DNA of 64,000 bases from Polaromonas sp. (GTDB taxonomy: Bacteria > Pseudomonadota > Gammaproteobacteria > Burkholderiales > Burkholderiaceae_C): positions 1 to 64,000 of the forward strand of contig JAAFJR010000002.1 in the NCBI GenBank assembly GCA_013298945.1, written 5' to 3'. This document shows, piece after piece, positions 50,441-58,610 of the stretch. The notes under the pieces were generated by a model that was given only the letters and a program-made list of their open reading frames with translations, ran no database searches and had not been told where the DNA came from. Each line of letters begins with the position of its first letter. Position 1 is the first letter of the stretch. The position numbers were made by a program, and so were the translations under genes.

Positions 50441-52780
50441 ATGACCTACTCTTTAAATACCTTAAACAATACACAATCAAGCTCAGAGCCTTCAGCAACA
50501 GAGCGGTTTACGCAAGAAGTTGCCTTGGTTGTAGGATTGTTGATACTTGTTTTTTGGGTGCTATCGCTGGTCAGCTATACAAGTAATGATGCGGCATGGT
50601 CAACTACTGGCTTGAGTGAAGTCACTCGAAACTGGGGTGGTCGCGTTGGTGCGAATGTGGCCGATTTAAGCTATTACTTTTTTGGGTTTTCAGTTTGGTG
50701 GTGCATCGTTGCGTTAGCTAGCGCATGGCTGGCATGGTTGGCGACTTGGATGCGACACGAAAAGATGTCTCATGCACTTCTGCAAGATCAACCAAAATTC
50801 TATTTGTCAGTACGTGTTCGATTTTGGCTTGGTTTAGTACTTTTGTTATGCGTCAGCACCGCCATAGAATGGGCACGTTTGTATCGATTTGAGCCACATC
50901 TGCCTGGACATGCTGGAGGTGTTTTGGGATACATCTTGGGCCGATTTAGTGTGGCATCGCTAGGCTTTACAGGCGCTGCGTTGGCTTGCATTGGGGTCGG
51001 TGTGATGGCTGCATCCATGGTGTTTAATTTTTCTTGGAGCAAAACCTCCTCAAAACTCGGTGAGTGGCTAGAAGCATTCATTGCGGCTCGGAGACAAAAA
51101 AGCGAAGTGGCGCAAGATATGGCGCTTGGCAAAGCTGCAGCCCGTGAGCGCGAGGTCGAATTGCAAGATGAGCGTGTGGAAATTGCCGATCATCACCCCA
51201 CACCTGTCCGTATTGAGCCAGTGCTGGCGGAAGCGCCACCTAGTTTACGCGTCGCAAAAGAACGCCAAAAGCCATTGTTCGTTGATATGTTGGACAGCAA
51301 ATTGCCGCAGGTTGATTTGTTAGATGGGCAAGTCGCACGACAAGAAACCGTATCTCCTGAAACCTTAGAGATGACTTCTCGTTTGATTGAGAAAAAACTC
51401 AAAGACTTCGGCGTTGAAGTTCGCGTAGTGTTGGCATCTCCTGGCCCTGTCATTACGCGGTATGAAATTGAACCTGCAGTTGGCGTGAAGGGTTCACAAA
51501 TTGTCGGTTTGGCCAAAGATCTAGCGCGTTCTCTCAGCTTGGTGTCGATTCGGGTGGTTGAGACGATTCCAGGCAAAAATTACATGGCCTTGGAACTACC
51601 CAATGCACGCAGGCAATCTATCAAACTCAGTGAGATTTTGGGTTCTGATGTTTACAACGAAGCCAAATCACTTCTAACCATGGGTTTGGGCAAAGACATC
51701 ATTGGCAACGCCGTGGTAGCTGATTTGGCCAAAATGCCGCATGTGTTGGTGGCGGGTACGACTGGCTCTGGTAAGTCTGTCGGTATCAACGCCATGATTT
51801 TGTCGCTGCTTTACAAAGCCGAAGCACGCGATGTGCGCTTGTTGATGATTGACCCCAAAATGCTTGAAATGAGCGTGTACGAGGGCATTCCGCACCTTTT
51901 AGCGCCAGTGGTCACAGATATGCGCCAAGCCGCGCACGGCCTGAACTGGTGTGTGGCTGAGATGGAGCGCCGTTATAAGCTGCTGAGCAAAATGGGTGTG
52001 CGCAATTTGGCGGGCTATAACGCCAAAATTGACGAGGCCAAAGCGCGTGAAGAGTTCATTTACAACCCGTTTAGTTTGACACCTGAGTCACCTGAGCCCC
52101 TAGGACGTGAGCCGCACATCGTTGTGGTGATAGACGAGTTGGCCGATTTGATGATGGTGGTGGGTAAAAAGATCGAAGAATTGATAGCACGCTTGGCACA
52201 AAAAGCTAGGGCTGCAGGCATACATTTGATTTTGGCGACGCAACGCCCCAGTGTCGATGTGATTACGGGTTTGATCAAAGCCAATATTCCCACGCGTATT
52301 TCCTTCCAAGTCAGCAGCAAAATCGACAGCCGCACGATTTTGGATCAAATGGGTGCGGAAGCACTCTTGGGTATGGGCGACATGCTGTACATGGCCAGCG
52401 GCACGGGCTTGCCAATCCGTGTGCATGGTGCCTATGTCAGCGACGAAGAGGTTCACCGCGTTGTATCGTATCTAAAGAGCCAAGGCGAGCCAGATTACAT
52501 TGAAGGCGTGCTGGAAGGCGGAACGACTGATGGCGACGGAGATTTACTTGGCGATGGCAGCAGTGGCGGTAGTAGCGGTGAAAAAGATCCGATGTATGAC
52601 CAAGCTGTCGAAGTGGTTTTGAAAAACCGCAAAGCCAGTATTTCACTGGTTCAACGGCATTTGAAAATTGGCTACAACCGAGCAGCAAGATTGGTGGAAG
52701 ACATGGAAAAAGCAGGTATGGTGAGTGCGATGAGCAGCAATGGACAGCGCGAGATTTTAGTGCCGCAGCGCGTGGAGTAA
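50441..52780 (+). CDS. ftsK: DNA translocase FtsK
   Basis: 779 residues. Four membrane segments in the first 200 residues, a linker of modest length, then the motor: Walker A 'GTTGSGKS' near residue 440, Walker B '[12 protein letters not shown]' near 565. The C-terminal winged-helix gamma domain ('[36 protein letters not shown]') recognises KOPS sites. It pumps chromosome ends during division and activates XerCD. A Gly/Asp/Ser-rich spacer precedes gamma. It is 7 bp from lolA. Confidence 0.96.
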   Translation: MTYSLNTLNNTQSSSEPSATERFTQEVALVVGLLILVFWVLSLVSYTSNDAAWSTTGLSEVTRNWGGRVGANVADLSYYFFGFSVWWCIVALASAWLAWLATWMRHEKMSHALLQDQPKFYLSVRVRFWLGLVLLLCVSTAIEWARLYRFEPHLPGHAGGVLGYILGRFSVASLGFTGAALACIGVGVMAASMVFNFSWSKTSSKLGEWLEAFIAARRQKSEVAQDMALGKAAAREREVELQDERVEIADHHPTPVRIEPVLAEAPPSLRVAKERQKPLFVDMLDSKLPQVDLLDGQVARQETVSPETLEMTSRLIEKKLKDFGVEVRVVLASPGPVITRYEIEPAVGVKGSQIVGLAKDLARSLSLVSIRVVETIPGKNYMALELPNARRQSIKLSEILGSDVYNEAKSLLTMGLGKDIIGNAVVADLAKMPHVLVAGTTGSGKSVGINAMILSLLYKAEARDVRLLMIDPKMLEMSVYEGIPHLLAPVVTDMRQAAHGLNWCVAEMERRYKLLSKMGVRNLAGYNAKIDEAKAREEFIYNPFSLTPESPEPLGREPHIVVVIDELADLMMVVGKKIEELIARLAQKARAAGIHLILATQRPSVDVITGLIKANIPTRISFQVSSKIDSRTILDQMGAEALLGMGDMLYMASGTGLPIRVHGAYVSDEEVHRVVSYLKSQGEPDYIEGVLEGGTTDGDGDLLGDGSSGGSSGEKDPMYDQAVEVVLKNRKASISLVQRHLKIGYNRAARLVEDMEKAGMVSAMSSNGQREILVPQRVE

Positions 52781-52787
52781 ATTCTTA

Positions 52788-53447
52788 ATGTTTAAATATT
52801 TTGCTATTTTATTTATAGCTATTCAGTCAATAAATACGCCGGCTGCAGGCCTAAATTCACTTGAAAGCTTCTTAAAATCAACAAATTCTGGCAAGGCAGA
52901 GTTTAGCCAAGTTGTGACCAGTCCAGCTAAGACTGACACAGCTGAAAAAGCCGCGCCAAAGGTGAAAACATCAAGCGGTACGTTCGAGTTTTCACGACCA
53001 AATAAATTCAAGTTCCTCTACAAAAAGCCGTTCGAGCAAACCATCGTGGCTGATGGCACAACGCTGTGGCTCTTTGATGTAGATTTGAACCAAGTCACGG
53101 CTAGAAAGCAATCCCAAGCTTTAGGCTCAACACCCGCAGCCTTGATAGCCACGGCTGCTAATTTGAAAGCTTTAGAAGCCGAGTTCAAACTGCAAGACGC
53201 ACCTGATGCCAACGGCATGCAGTGGGTCATAGCCATGCCAAAAGCCAAAGACGGGCAGATTCAAAGCATTAAAGTTGGTTTGAAAGGCACCGCGGAGACG
53301 GGTGTTTCCCTCTCAGTTTTAGAGATTTTGGACAGCTTTGGTCAACGCTCAGTCATTAATTTCGCCAATGTGGAGCGGAATTTGAGCTTTGGCGCAGACA
53401 ACTTCCGCTTTAAGCCGCCTGTGGGGGCGGATGTGATTCGGCAGTGA
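52788..53447 (+). CDS. lolA: Outer-membrane lipoprotein carrier protein LolA
   Basis: 219 residues. Half-barrel fold with 'GTFEFSRPNKFKFLYKKPFEQTIVADGTTLWLFDVDLNQVTAR' region, diagnostic for LolA. It carries lipoproteins across the periplasm. The hydrophobic core of its signal peptide (residues about 5-20) is encoded by a near-perfect copy of the dispersed repeat. Between ftsK and rarA, the usual order. Confidence 0.95.
   Translation: MFKYFAILFIAIQSINTPAAGLNSLESFLKSTNSGKAEFSQVVTSPAKTDTAEKAAPKVKTSSGTFEFSRPNKFKFLYKKPFEQTIVADGTTLWLFDVDLNQVTARKQSQALGSTPAALIATAANLKALEAEFKLQDAPDANGMQWVIAMPKAKDGQIQSIKVGLKGTAETGVSLSVLEILDSFGQRSVINFANVERNLSFGADNFRFKPPVGADVIRQ
52803..52847 (+). repeat. Dispersed repeat forming the lolA signal peptide
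   Basis: GCTATTTTATTTATAGC then TCAATAAATACGCCGGCTGC, read as AILFIAIQSINTPAA. One of the best-preserved coding copies. Confidence 0.88.
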
Positions 53448-53472
53448 AACCGTATTCAAGTAGTTCAATACC

Positions 53473-54750
53473 ATGTTAAATAATCCGCCGCTGGCAGAGC
53501 GGATGCGCCCAAAAACGCTTTCCGAAGTCATAGGTCAACAGCATGTTTTGGGCGAGGGCATGGCGCTGCGGATTGCTTTTGAGTCTGGGCAGCCACACAG
53601 CTGCATTCTTTGGGGACCGCCTGGGGTGGGGAAGACGACGATTGCGAGGTTGATGGCGAATGCGTTTGATGCGCAGTTCATCACCATCAGTGCGACATTG
53701 GGTGGGGTGAAGGATATTCGTGAAGCAGTGGAGCAGGCGCAGATTTGGCAGGGGCAGGGCAGGCGGACGATTGTGTTTGTGGACGAGGTGCATCGGTTCA
53801 ATAAATCGCAGCAAGATGCATTTTTACCCCATGTTGAGAGCGGTTTGTTGACCTTTATCGGTGCGACGACTGAGAACCCTTCGTTTGAAGTTAACTCCGC
53901 TTTGTTATCCCGCGCAGCCGTTTATGTGTTGCAACCTTTGTCATCTGCTAATTTGGAGAAAATTATTGCTCTAGCCGGCGTATTTGTTGCCTCAATAGCT
54001 ATAGATAAAATAGCAATTGATAAGCTGGTAGCGTATGCGGATGGCGATGCACGGCGTTTGCTGAATACGCTTGAAAACCTGTACATCGCCGCTGAGAAAG
54101 AGAAGATTACAACGATTACCGACGCTTGGCTTACCCAAGTGTTAGGCGAGCGCATGCGCCGTTACGACAAAGGTGGAGAGCAGTTTTACGACACCATCAG
54201 TGCTTTGCACAAAAGCGTGCGCGGCTCAGACCCAGATGCATCGCTTTACTGGTTTGTTCGGATGTTGGACGGTGGGGCAGACCCGCGCTATATGGCGCGT
54301 CGGCTAGTGCGCATGGCCAGCGAAGATATTGGCTTGGCAGACCCGCGAGCGCTGTCCATGGCTTTGGATGCGGCGAATACGTATGAACGATTGGGTTCGC
54401 CGGAGGGAGAGCTGGCCTTGGCGCAATGCGTTATTTATTTGGCGGTTGCGCCCAAATCAAACGCGGTCTACAAAGCTTTCAACGCTGTTAAAGCGCATAT
54501 CAAAAAAGACGGCACGCGCCCGGTGCCTATGCATCTGCGTAACGCGCCTACCAAGCTGATGAAAGAGCTGGACTACGGCAAAGGCTACCGCTACGCGCAT
54601 GATGAAGCTGATGGATTTGCCGCTGGAGAGCAATATATGCCAGATGGCATGAAAGATGCTTTGTTCTATGAACCTGTAGAGCGCGGTTTGGAAATTAAGA
54701 TTGCTGAAAAATTGAGAAAATTAAGAGATTTAAACAATAAGCAAATCTAA
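53473..54750 (+). CDS. rarA: Replication-associated recombination protein A
   Basis: 425 residues. AAA+ clamp-loader-like: Walker A 'GPPGVGKTTIARLM', Walker B 'VFVDEVHRFNKSQQD', then the MgsA-type C-terminal tetramerisation domain ('SALHKSVRGSDPDASLYWFVRMLDGGADPRYMARRLVRMASEDIG'-type segment). It acts at stalled forks. A repeat copy is translated in the lid region, between 'PLSSANLEKI' and 'KLVAYADGDARRLLN'. Confidence 0.95.
   Translation: MLNNPPLAERMRPKTLSEVIGQQHVLGEGMALRIAFESGQPHSCILWGPPGVGKTTIARLMANAFDAQFITISATLGGVKDIREAVEQAQIWQGQGRRTIVFVDEVHRFNKSQQDAFLPHVESGLLTFIGATTENPSFEVNSALLSRAAVYVLQPLSSANLEKIIALAGVFVASIAIDKIAIDKLVAYADGDARRLLNTLENLYIAAEKEKITTITDAWLTQVLGERMRRYDKGGEQFYDTISALHKSVRGSDPDASLYWFVRMLDGGADPRYMARRLVRMASEDIGLADPRALSMALDAANTYERLGSPEGELALAQCVIYLAVAPKSNAVYKAFNAVKAHIKKDGTRPVPMHLRNAPTKLMKELDYGKGYRYAHDEADGFAAGEQYMPDGMKDALFYEPVERGLEIKIAEKLRKLRDLNNKQI
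53972..54016 (-). repeat. Dispersed repeat inside rarA
   Basis: TAGCCGGCGTATTTGTTGCC then GCTATAGATAAAATAGCAA, read as LAGVFVASIAIDKIAI in the AAA+ lid. Confidence 0.88.
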
Positions 54751-54918
54751 TCATGCATTAATTGCATAGGGCTATTTGTTAATAGCAACGAATACGAGCA
54801 AAACCCGAGGGTAAACCCACCCGTTTTCATGCAGCAAATCGGCAATCGATGGCTACAATTGCGCACAGTTCGCGGAACGCCCTTTTTTGGGTCATATTTG
54901 ACATATTGGAGTAATTAA

Positions 54919-55848
54919 ATGGAAGTCTTGCTACAACAGATCATCAACGGTCTGGTGCTGGGCAGCATGTATGCTTTAGTCGCCTTGGGTTACACCATGG
55001 TTTACGGCATTATTGGCCTGATCAACTTTGCGCATGGTGAGGTGCTGATGGTTGGCGCTATGACCAGCTGGTCCATCATCACCATGATGAAAGAGGCTAG
55101 TCCTGATTCGCCAGGTTGGTTGATATTGCTAATGGCAACGCTGATTGCCTGCGTGGTTGCAGCTGTTCTCAATTATGTGATTGAAAAAGCAGCCTATCGC
55201 CCGCTGCGCAATAGCCCAAAGCTTGCGCCCTTAATTACCGCAATGGGTATGTCGTTGTTGTTACAAACGCTAGCGCGTATTGTCTGGACACCAAATCCCA
55301 AGCCTTTCCCATCGCTATTGCCGTCAGACCCTATCGAGTTTGCTGGCGCAGTGATTACAGTTACGCAGATTTTGATTTTGGCGGTAACAGCTATTTCATT
55401 AGCTGTGCTGATGTACACCGTCAACCACACGCGTCTAGGTCGTGCGATGCGTGCCACGGCTGAGAACCCACGAGTTGCAGGTTTGATGGGCGTTCGCCCT
55501 GATACTGTGATTTCTGCCACCTTCATCATTGGTGCGATTTTGGCCGCGATTGCTGGTGTCATGTGGGCTGCCAACTACGGCACAGTGCAATACACCATGG
55601 GCTTTATGCCGGGTCTGAAGGCTTTTGTGGCTGCTGTGTTTGGCGGTATTGGTAACTTGGGTGGCGCGGTTGTTGGCGGCCTGTTATTGGGACTGATTGA
55701 GTCAATTGGCGCTGGCTATTTGGGTGATTTAACAGGTGGCGTTTTAGGTAGCCACTACACCGATATTTTCGCTTTCGTCGTGCTTATCTTGGTGCTGACT
55801 TTGCGTCCTTCTGGCTTGCTTGGAGAAAGGGTGGCTGATCGAGCGTAG
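54919..55848 (+). CDS. livH: Branched-chain amino acid ABC permease LivH
   Basis: 309 residues, eight membrane segments, opening 'QQIINGLVLGSMYALVALGYTMVYGIIGLINFAHGEVLM' region, the standard LivH start. Ends 'RPSGLLGERVADRA'. Closer to canonical LivH than the 12.4-kb paralogue. First gene of a four-gene unit that lacks a binding-protein gene in this window. Confidence 0.94.
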   Translation: MEVLLQQIINGLVLGSMYALVALGYTMVYGIIGLINFAHGEVLMVGAMTSWSIITMMKEASPDSPGWLILLMATLIACVVAAVLNYVIEKAAYRPLRNSPKLAPLITAMGMSLLLQTLARIVWTPNPKPFPSLLPSDPIEFAGAVITVTQILILAVTAISLAVLMYTVNHTRLGRAMRATAENPRVAGLMGVRPDTVISATFIIGAILAAIAGVMWAANYGTVQYTMGFMPGLKAFVAAVFGGIGNLGGAVVGGLLLGLIESIGAGYLGDLTGGVLGSHYTDIFAFVVLILVLTLRPSGLLGERVADRA

Positions 55849-55899
55849 GTGTTTTCAAAACAACTGCATTGCACGACAACTTACATTGAGTGAAAAATC

Positions 55900-56976
55900 A
55901 TGACAAAAAATAAACTACCCATGTACCTCGCTGGAGGCCTATTTTTAATAGTGCTCCCGTTTATCCTTCAAATGTTTGGTAATGCCTGGGTTCGCATTGC
56001 AGACGTTGCCTTGCTTTATGTTTTATTAGCCGTAGGCTTGAACATTGTGGTCGGCTACGCCGGATTGCTAGATTTAGGCTATGTGGCATTCTTTGCGCTT
56101 GGCGCGTACATATTTGCCTTGCTTGCATCGCCGCATTTGACTGAAAATATACCAGCACTGGCTGAAATGTTTCCCAACGGCATTCATTTGTCGTTTTGGG
56201 TGATAGCGCCCATAGCCGCTGTGTGTGCAGGCCTATTGGGCATGCTGCTAGGTGCGCCCACTTTGAAGTTGCGTGGTGACTATTTGGCAATTGTCACTTT
56301 GGGCTTTGGTGAAATCATTCGCGTGTTTTTGAATAATCTAGAAAGTCCAGTCAACATCACGAATGGCCCTAGAGGTATTTCAGGCATCGACTCTGTGAGT
56401 CTTTTTGGTCATGATTTTGCTAAGACGCTTAATGTTGCGGGTTTTGAAATTAATTCTGTGACTTTGTATTACTTCCTGATTTTGCTCATGGTGATTTTCA
56501 CCATCATCATCAGCCACCGCATCGAGTTGTCACGTATTGGTCGCGCTTGGATGGCTATTCGTGAAGACGAAATTGCCGCCAAAGCGATGGGCGTCAATAC
56601 CCGTAATTTGAAACTATTGGCATTCGGCATGGGTGCAACCTTTGGTGGTTTGTCAGGCGCTATTTTTGCGGCATTTCAAGGTTTTGTTTCTCCAGAATCG
56701 TTTGGTTTGATGGAGTCTGTGATGATAGTCGCTATGGTGGTTTTGGGCGGCATGGGGCATTTGCCAGGTGTTGTCTTAGGTGCTGTGCTGTTGGCTGCTT
56801 TGCCAGAAGTTTTGCGCTACGTCGCAGGTCCCCTGCAAGATATCAGCGGTGGTCGTTTAGATGCGTCCATCTTGCGCCAGCTCTTGATTGCATTGGCGAT
56901 GATTGGCGTGATGCTAATGCGCCCTCGCGGCTTGTGGCCTTCGCCAGAGCATGGCAAATCATTACAAACTAAATAA
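55900..56976 (+). CDS. livM: Branched-chain amino acid ABC permease LivM
   Basis: 358 residues, 'GLNIVVGYAGLLDLGYVAFFALGAYIFALL' and 'GRAWMAIREDEIAAKAMGVNTRNLKLLAFGMGA' type segments, both LivM signatures. With LivH it forms the membrane channel. 51 bp after livH. Confidence 0.94.
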   Translation: MTKNKLPMYLAGGLFLIVLPFILQMFGNAWVRIADVALLYVLLAVGLNIVVGYAGLLDLGYVAFFALGAYIFALLASPHLTENIPALAEMFPNGIHLSFWVIAPIAAVCAGLLGMLLGAPTLKLRGDYLAIVTLGFGEIIRVFLNNLESPVNITNGPRGISGIDSVSLFGHDFAKTLNVAGFEINSVTLYYFLILLMVIFTIIISHRIELSRIGRAWMAIREDEIAAKAMGVNTRNLKLLAFGMGATFGGLSGAIFAAFQGFVSPESFGLMESVMIVAMVVLGGMGHLPGVVLGAVLLAALPEVLRYVAGPLQDISGGRLDASILRQLLIALAMIGVMLMRPRGLWPSPEHGKSLQTK

Positions 56977-56991
56977 ATAGGAGAACATCAC

Positions 56992-57762
56992 ATGAGCGAT
57001 ATTGTTCTCAAAGTAGCAGGTATTTCAAAGCGTTTTGGCGGTTTACAAGCCTTGAGCGACGTCGGTATCACCATCGAGCGTGGCATGGTTTACGGTTTGA
57101 TTGGCCCTAATGGCGCAGGTAAAACCACGTTTTTCAACGTCATCACAGGCTTGTACACGCCAGACAGCGGCACGTTTGAACTGGCAGGTAAACCTTACAC
57201 ACCTACCGCAGTTCACGAAGTTGCTAAGGCAGGTATTGCACGTACTTTTCAAAACATCCGGTTGTTTTCTGAAATGACGGCGCTAGAAAATGTCATGGTC
57301 GGTCGCCACATCCGCACACATTCAGGTTTGTTCGGCGCTATTTTCAGAACCAGCAGCTTCAAGTCAGAAGAAAAAGCCATTGCTAAGCGTGCGCACGAGT
57401 TGCTGGATTACGTTGGCATTGGCCAGTTGGCTGATTACAAAGCACGCACCTTGAGCTACGGCGACCAACGCCGCTTAGAAATTGCGCGTGCTTTGGCGAC
57501 TGACCCACAATTGATCGCCTTGGATGAGCCTGCAGCGGGTATGAATGCCACTGAAAAAGTGCAACTTCGTGCTTTGATCGACAAAATTCGCAATGACAAC
57601 CGCACGATTTTGCTGATTGAGCATGACGTGAAATTGGTCATGGGCTTGTGCGACCGTTTGACGGTTTTGGACTATGGTAAGCAAATTGCCGAAGGTACGG
57701 CCCAAGAAGTGCGGACCAACGAAAAAGTGATTTCTGCCTATTTGGGCACAGGTGGGCACTAA
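56992..57762 (+). CDS. livG: Branched-chain amino acid ABC ATP-binding protein LivG
   Basis: 256 residues. Walker A 'GPNGAGKTTFFN', signature 'LSYGDQRRLEIARAL', Walker B 'LIALDEPAAGMN', C-terminus 'VISAYLG'. GGAG ribosome binding site before the ATG. 15 bp after livM. Confidence 0.95.
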   Translation: MSDIVLKVAGISKRFGGLQALSDVGITIERGMVYGLIGPNGAGKTTFFNVITGLYTPDSGTFELAGKPYTPTAVHEVAKAGIARTFQNIRLFSEMTALENVMVGRHIRTHSGLFGAIFRTSSFKSEEKAIAKRAHELLDYVGIGQLADYKARTLSYGDQRRLEIARALATDPQLIALDEPAAGMNATEKVQLRALIDKIRNDNRTILLIEHDVKLVMGLCDRLTVLDYGKQIAEGTAQEVRTNEKVISAYLGTGGH

Positions 57763-57785
57763 ATAAAAACATGGGAAATTCCAAC

Positions 57786-58502
57786 ATGGCAAATATTCTT
57801 CTTAAAGTAAGCGGACTCAAAGTCGGTTACGGTGGTATTCAGGCGGTCAAAGGGGTTGATTTTGAAGTGCGCGAAGGCGAACTGGTCACCTTGATTGGCT
57901 CAAACGGCGCAGGCAAAACCACCACCATGAAAGCCATCACCGGCGGTTTGCCGTTTACCGAGGGCGACATTCAGTACTTGGGGAAAAGCATCAAAGGCCA
58001 AGGCTCGTGGGATTTGGTTCACCAAGGTTTAGCTATGGTGCCCGAAGGACGAGGCGTTTTCACCCGCATGACCATCTTGGAAAACTTGGCCATGGGTGCA
58101 TACATACGTAACGACAAAGCCGATATAGCCAAAGACGTAGAGATGGTTTTTGAAACCTTCCCTCGCCTGAAAGAGCGTAAAGACCAACTGGCCGGCACCA
58201 TGAGCGGTGGCGAACAGCAAATGCTCGCCATGGGCCGCGCCTTGATGAGCCGCCCGAAAGTACTGTTGCTCGACGAGCCGTCTATGGGTTTATCCCCCAT
58301 CATGGTCGACAAAATCTTTGAAGTCGTCAAAGACGTGTCATCCAAAGGCGTCACTGTTTTACTCGTCGAGCAAAACGCTAGTCGCGCCCTAGGCATTGCC
58401 GACCGTGGCTATGTGATGGACTCAGGCTTGATAACGATGAGTGGCGACGCAAAGATCATGTTGAACGATCCGAAGGTGCGTGAAGCGTATTTGGGTGAGT
58501 AA
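57786..58502 (+). CDS. livF: Branched-chain amino acid ABC ATP-binding protein LivF
   Basis: About 238 residues from the ATG at 57786, which has GGGAA at a usable distance; an ATG at 57771 would add five residues without a ribosome binding site. Walker A 'GSNGAGKTTTMKAI', signature 'MSGGEQQMLAMGRAL', Walker B 'VLLLDEPSMGLSP'. Last gene of the unit, with a strong terminator partly built from a dispersed repeat. Confidence 0.94.
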   Translation: MANILLKVSGLKVGYGGIQAVKGVDFEVREGELVTLIGSNGAGKTTTMKAITGGLPFTEGDIQYLGKSIKGQGSWDLVHQGLAMVPEGRGVFTRMTILENLAMGAYIRNDKADIAKDVEMVFETFPRLKERKDQLAGTMSGGEQQMLAMGRALMSRPKVLLLDEPSMGLSPIMVDKIFEVVKDVSSKGVTVLLVEQNASRALGIADRGYVMDSGLITMSGDAKIMLNDPKVREAYLGE

Positions 58503-58529
58503 AAGTCATTATATTTATCGCTGATTTTT

Positions 58530-58574
58530 GCTATAAATATTATAGCTTGACAGACAATGAATACGCCGGCTACA
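58530..58574 (+). repeat. Dispersed repeat merging into the livF terminator
   Basis: GCTATAAATATTATAGC then CAATGAATACGCCGGCTACA; its right end forms the left arm of the following terminator stem. Confidence 0.88.
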
Positions 58575-58605
58575 GAGTATTTTATGCTCTGTAGCCGGTT
58601 TTTTT
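58566..58605 (+). terminator. Rho-independent terminator of livHMGF, repeat-derived
   Basis: Perfect 12-bp stem CCGGCTACAGAG / CTCTGTAGCCGG with a 9-nt loop, then seven T. The left arm is the end of the dispersed repeat. Confidence 0.92.
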
Positions 58606-58610
58606 ATCGT

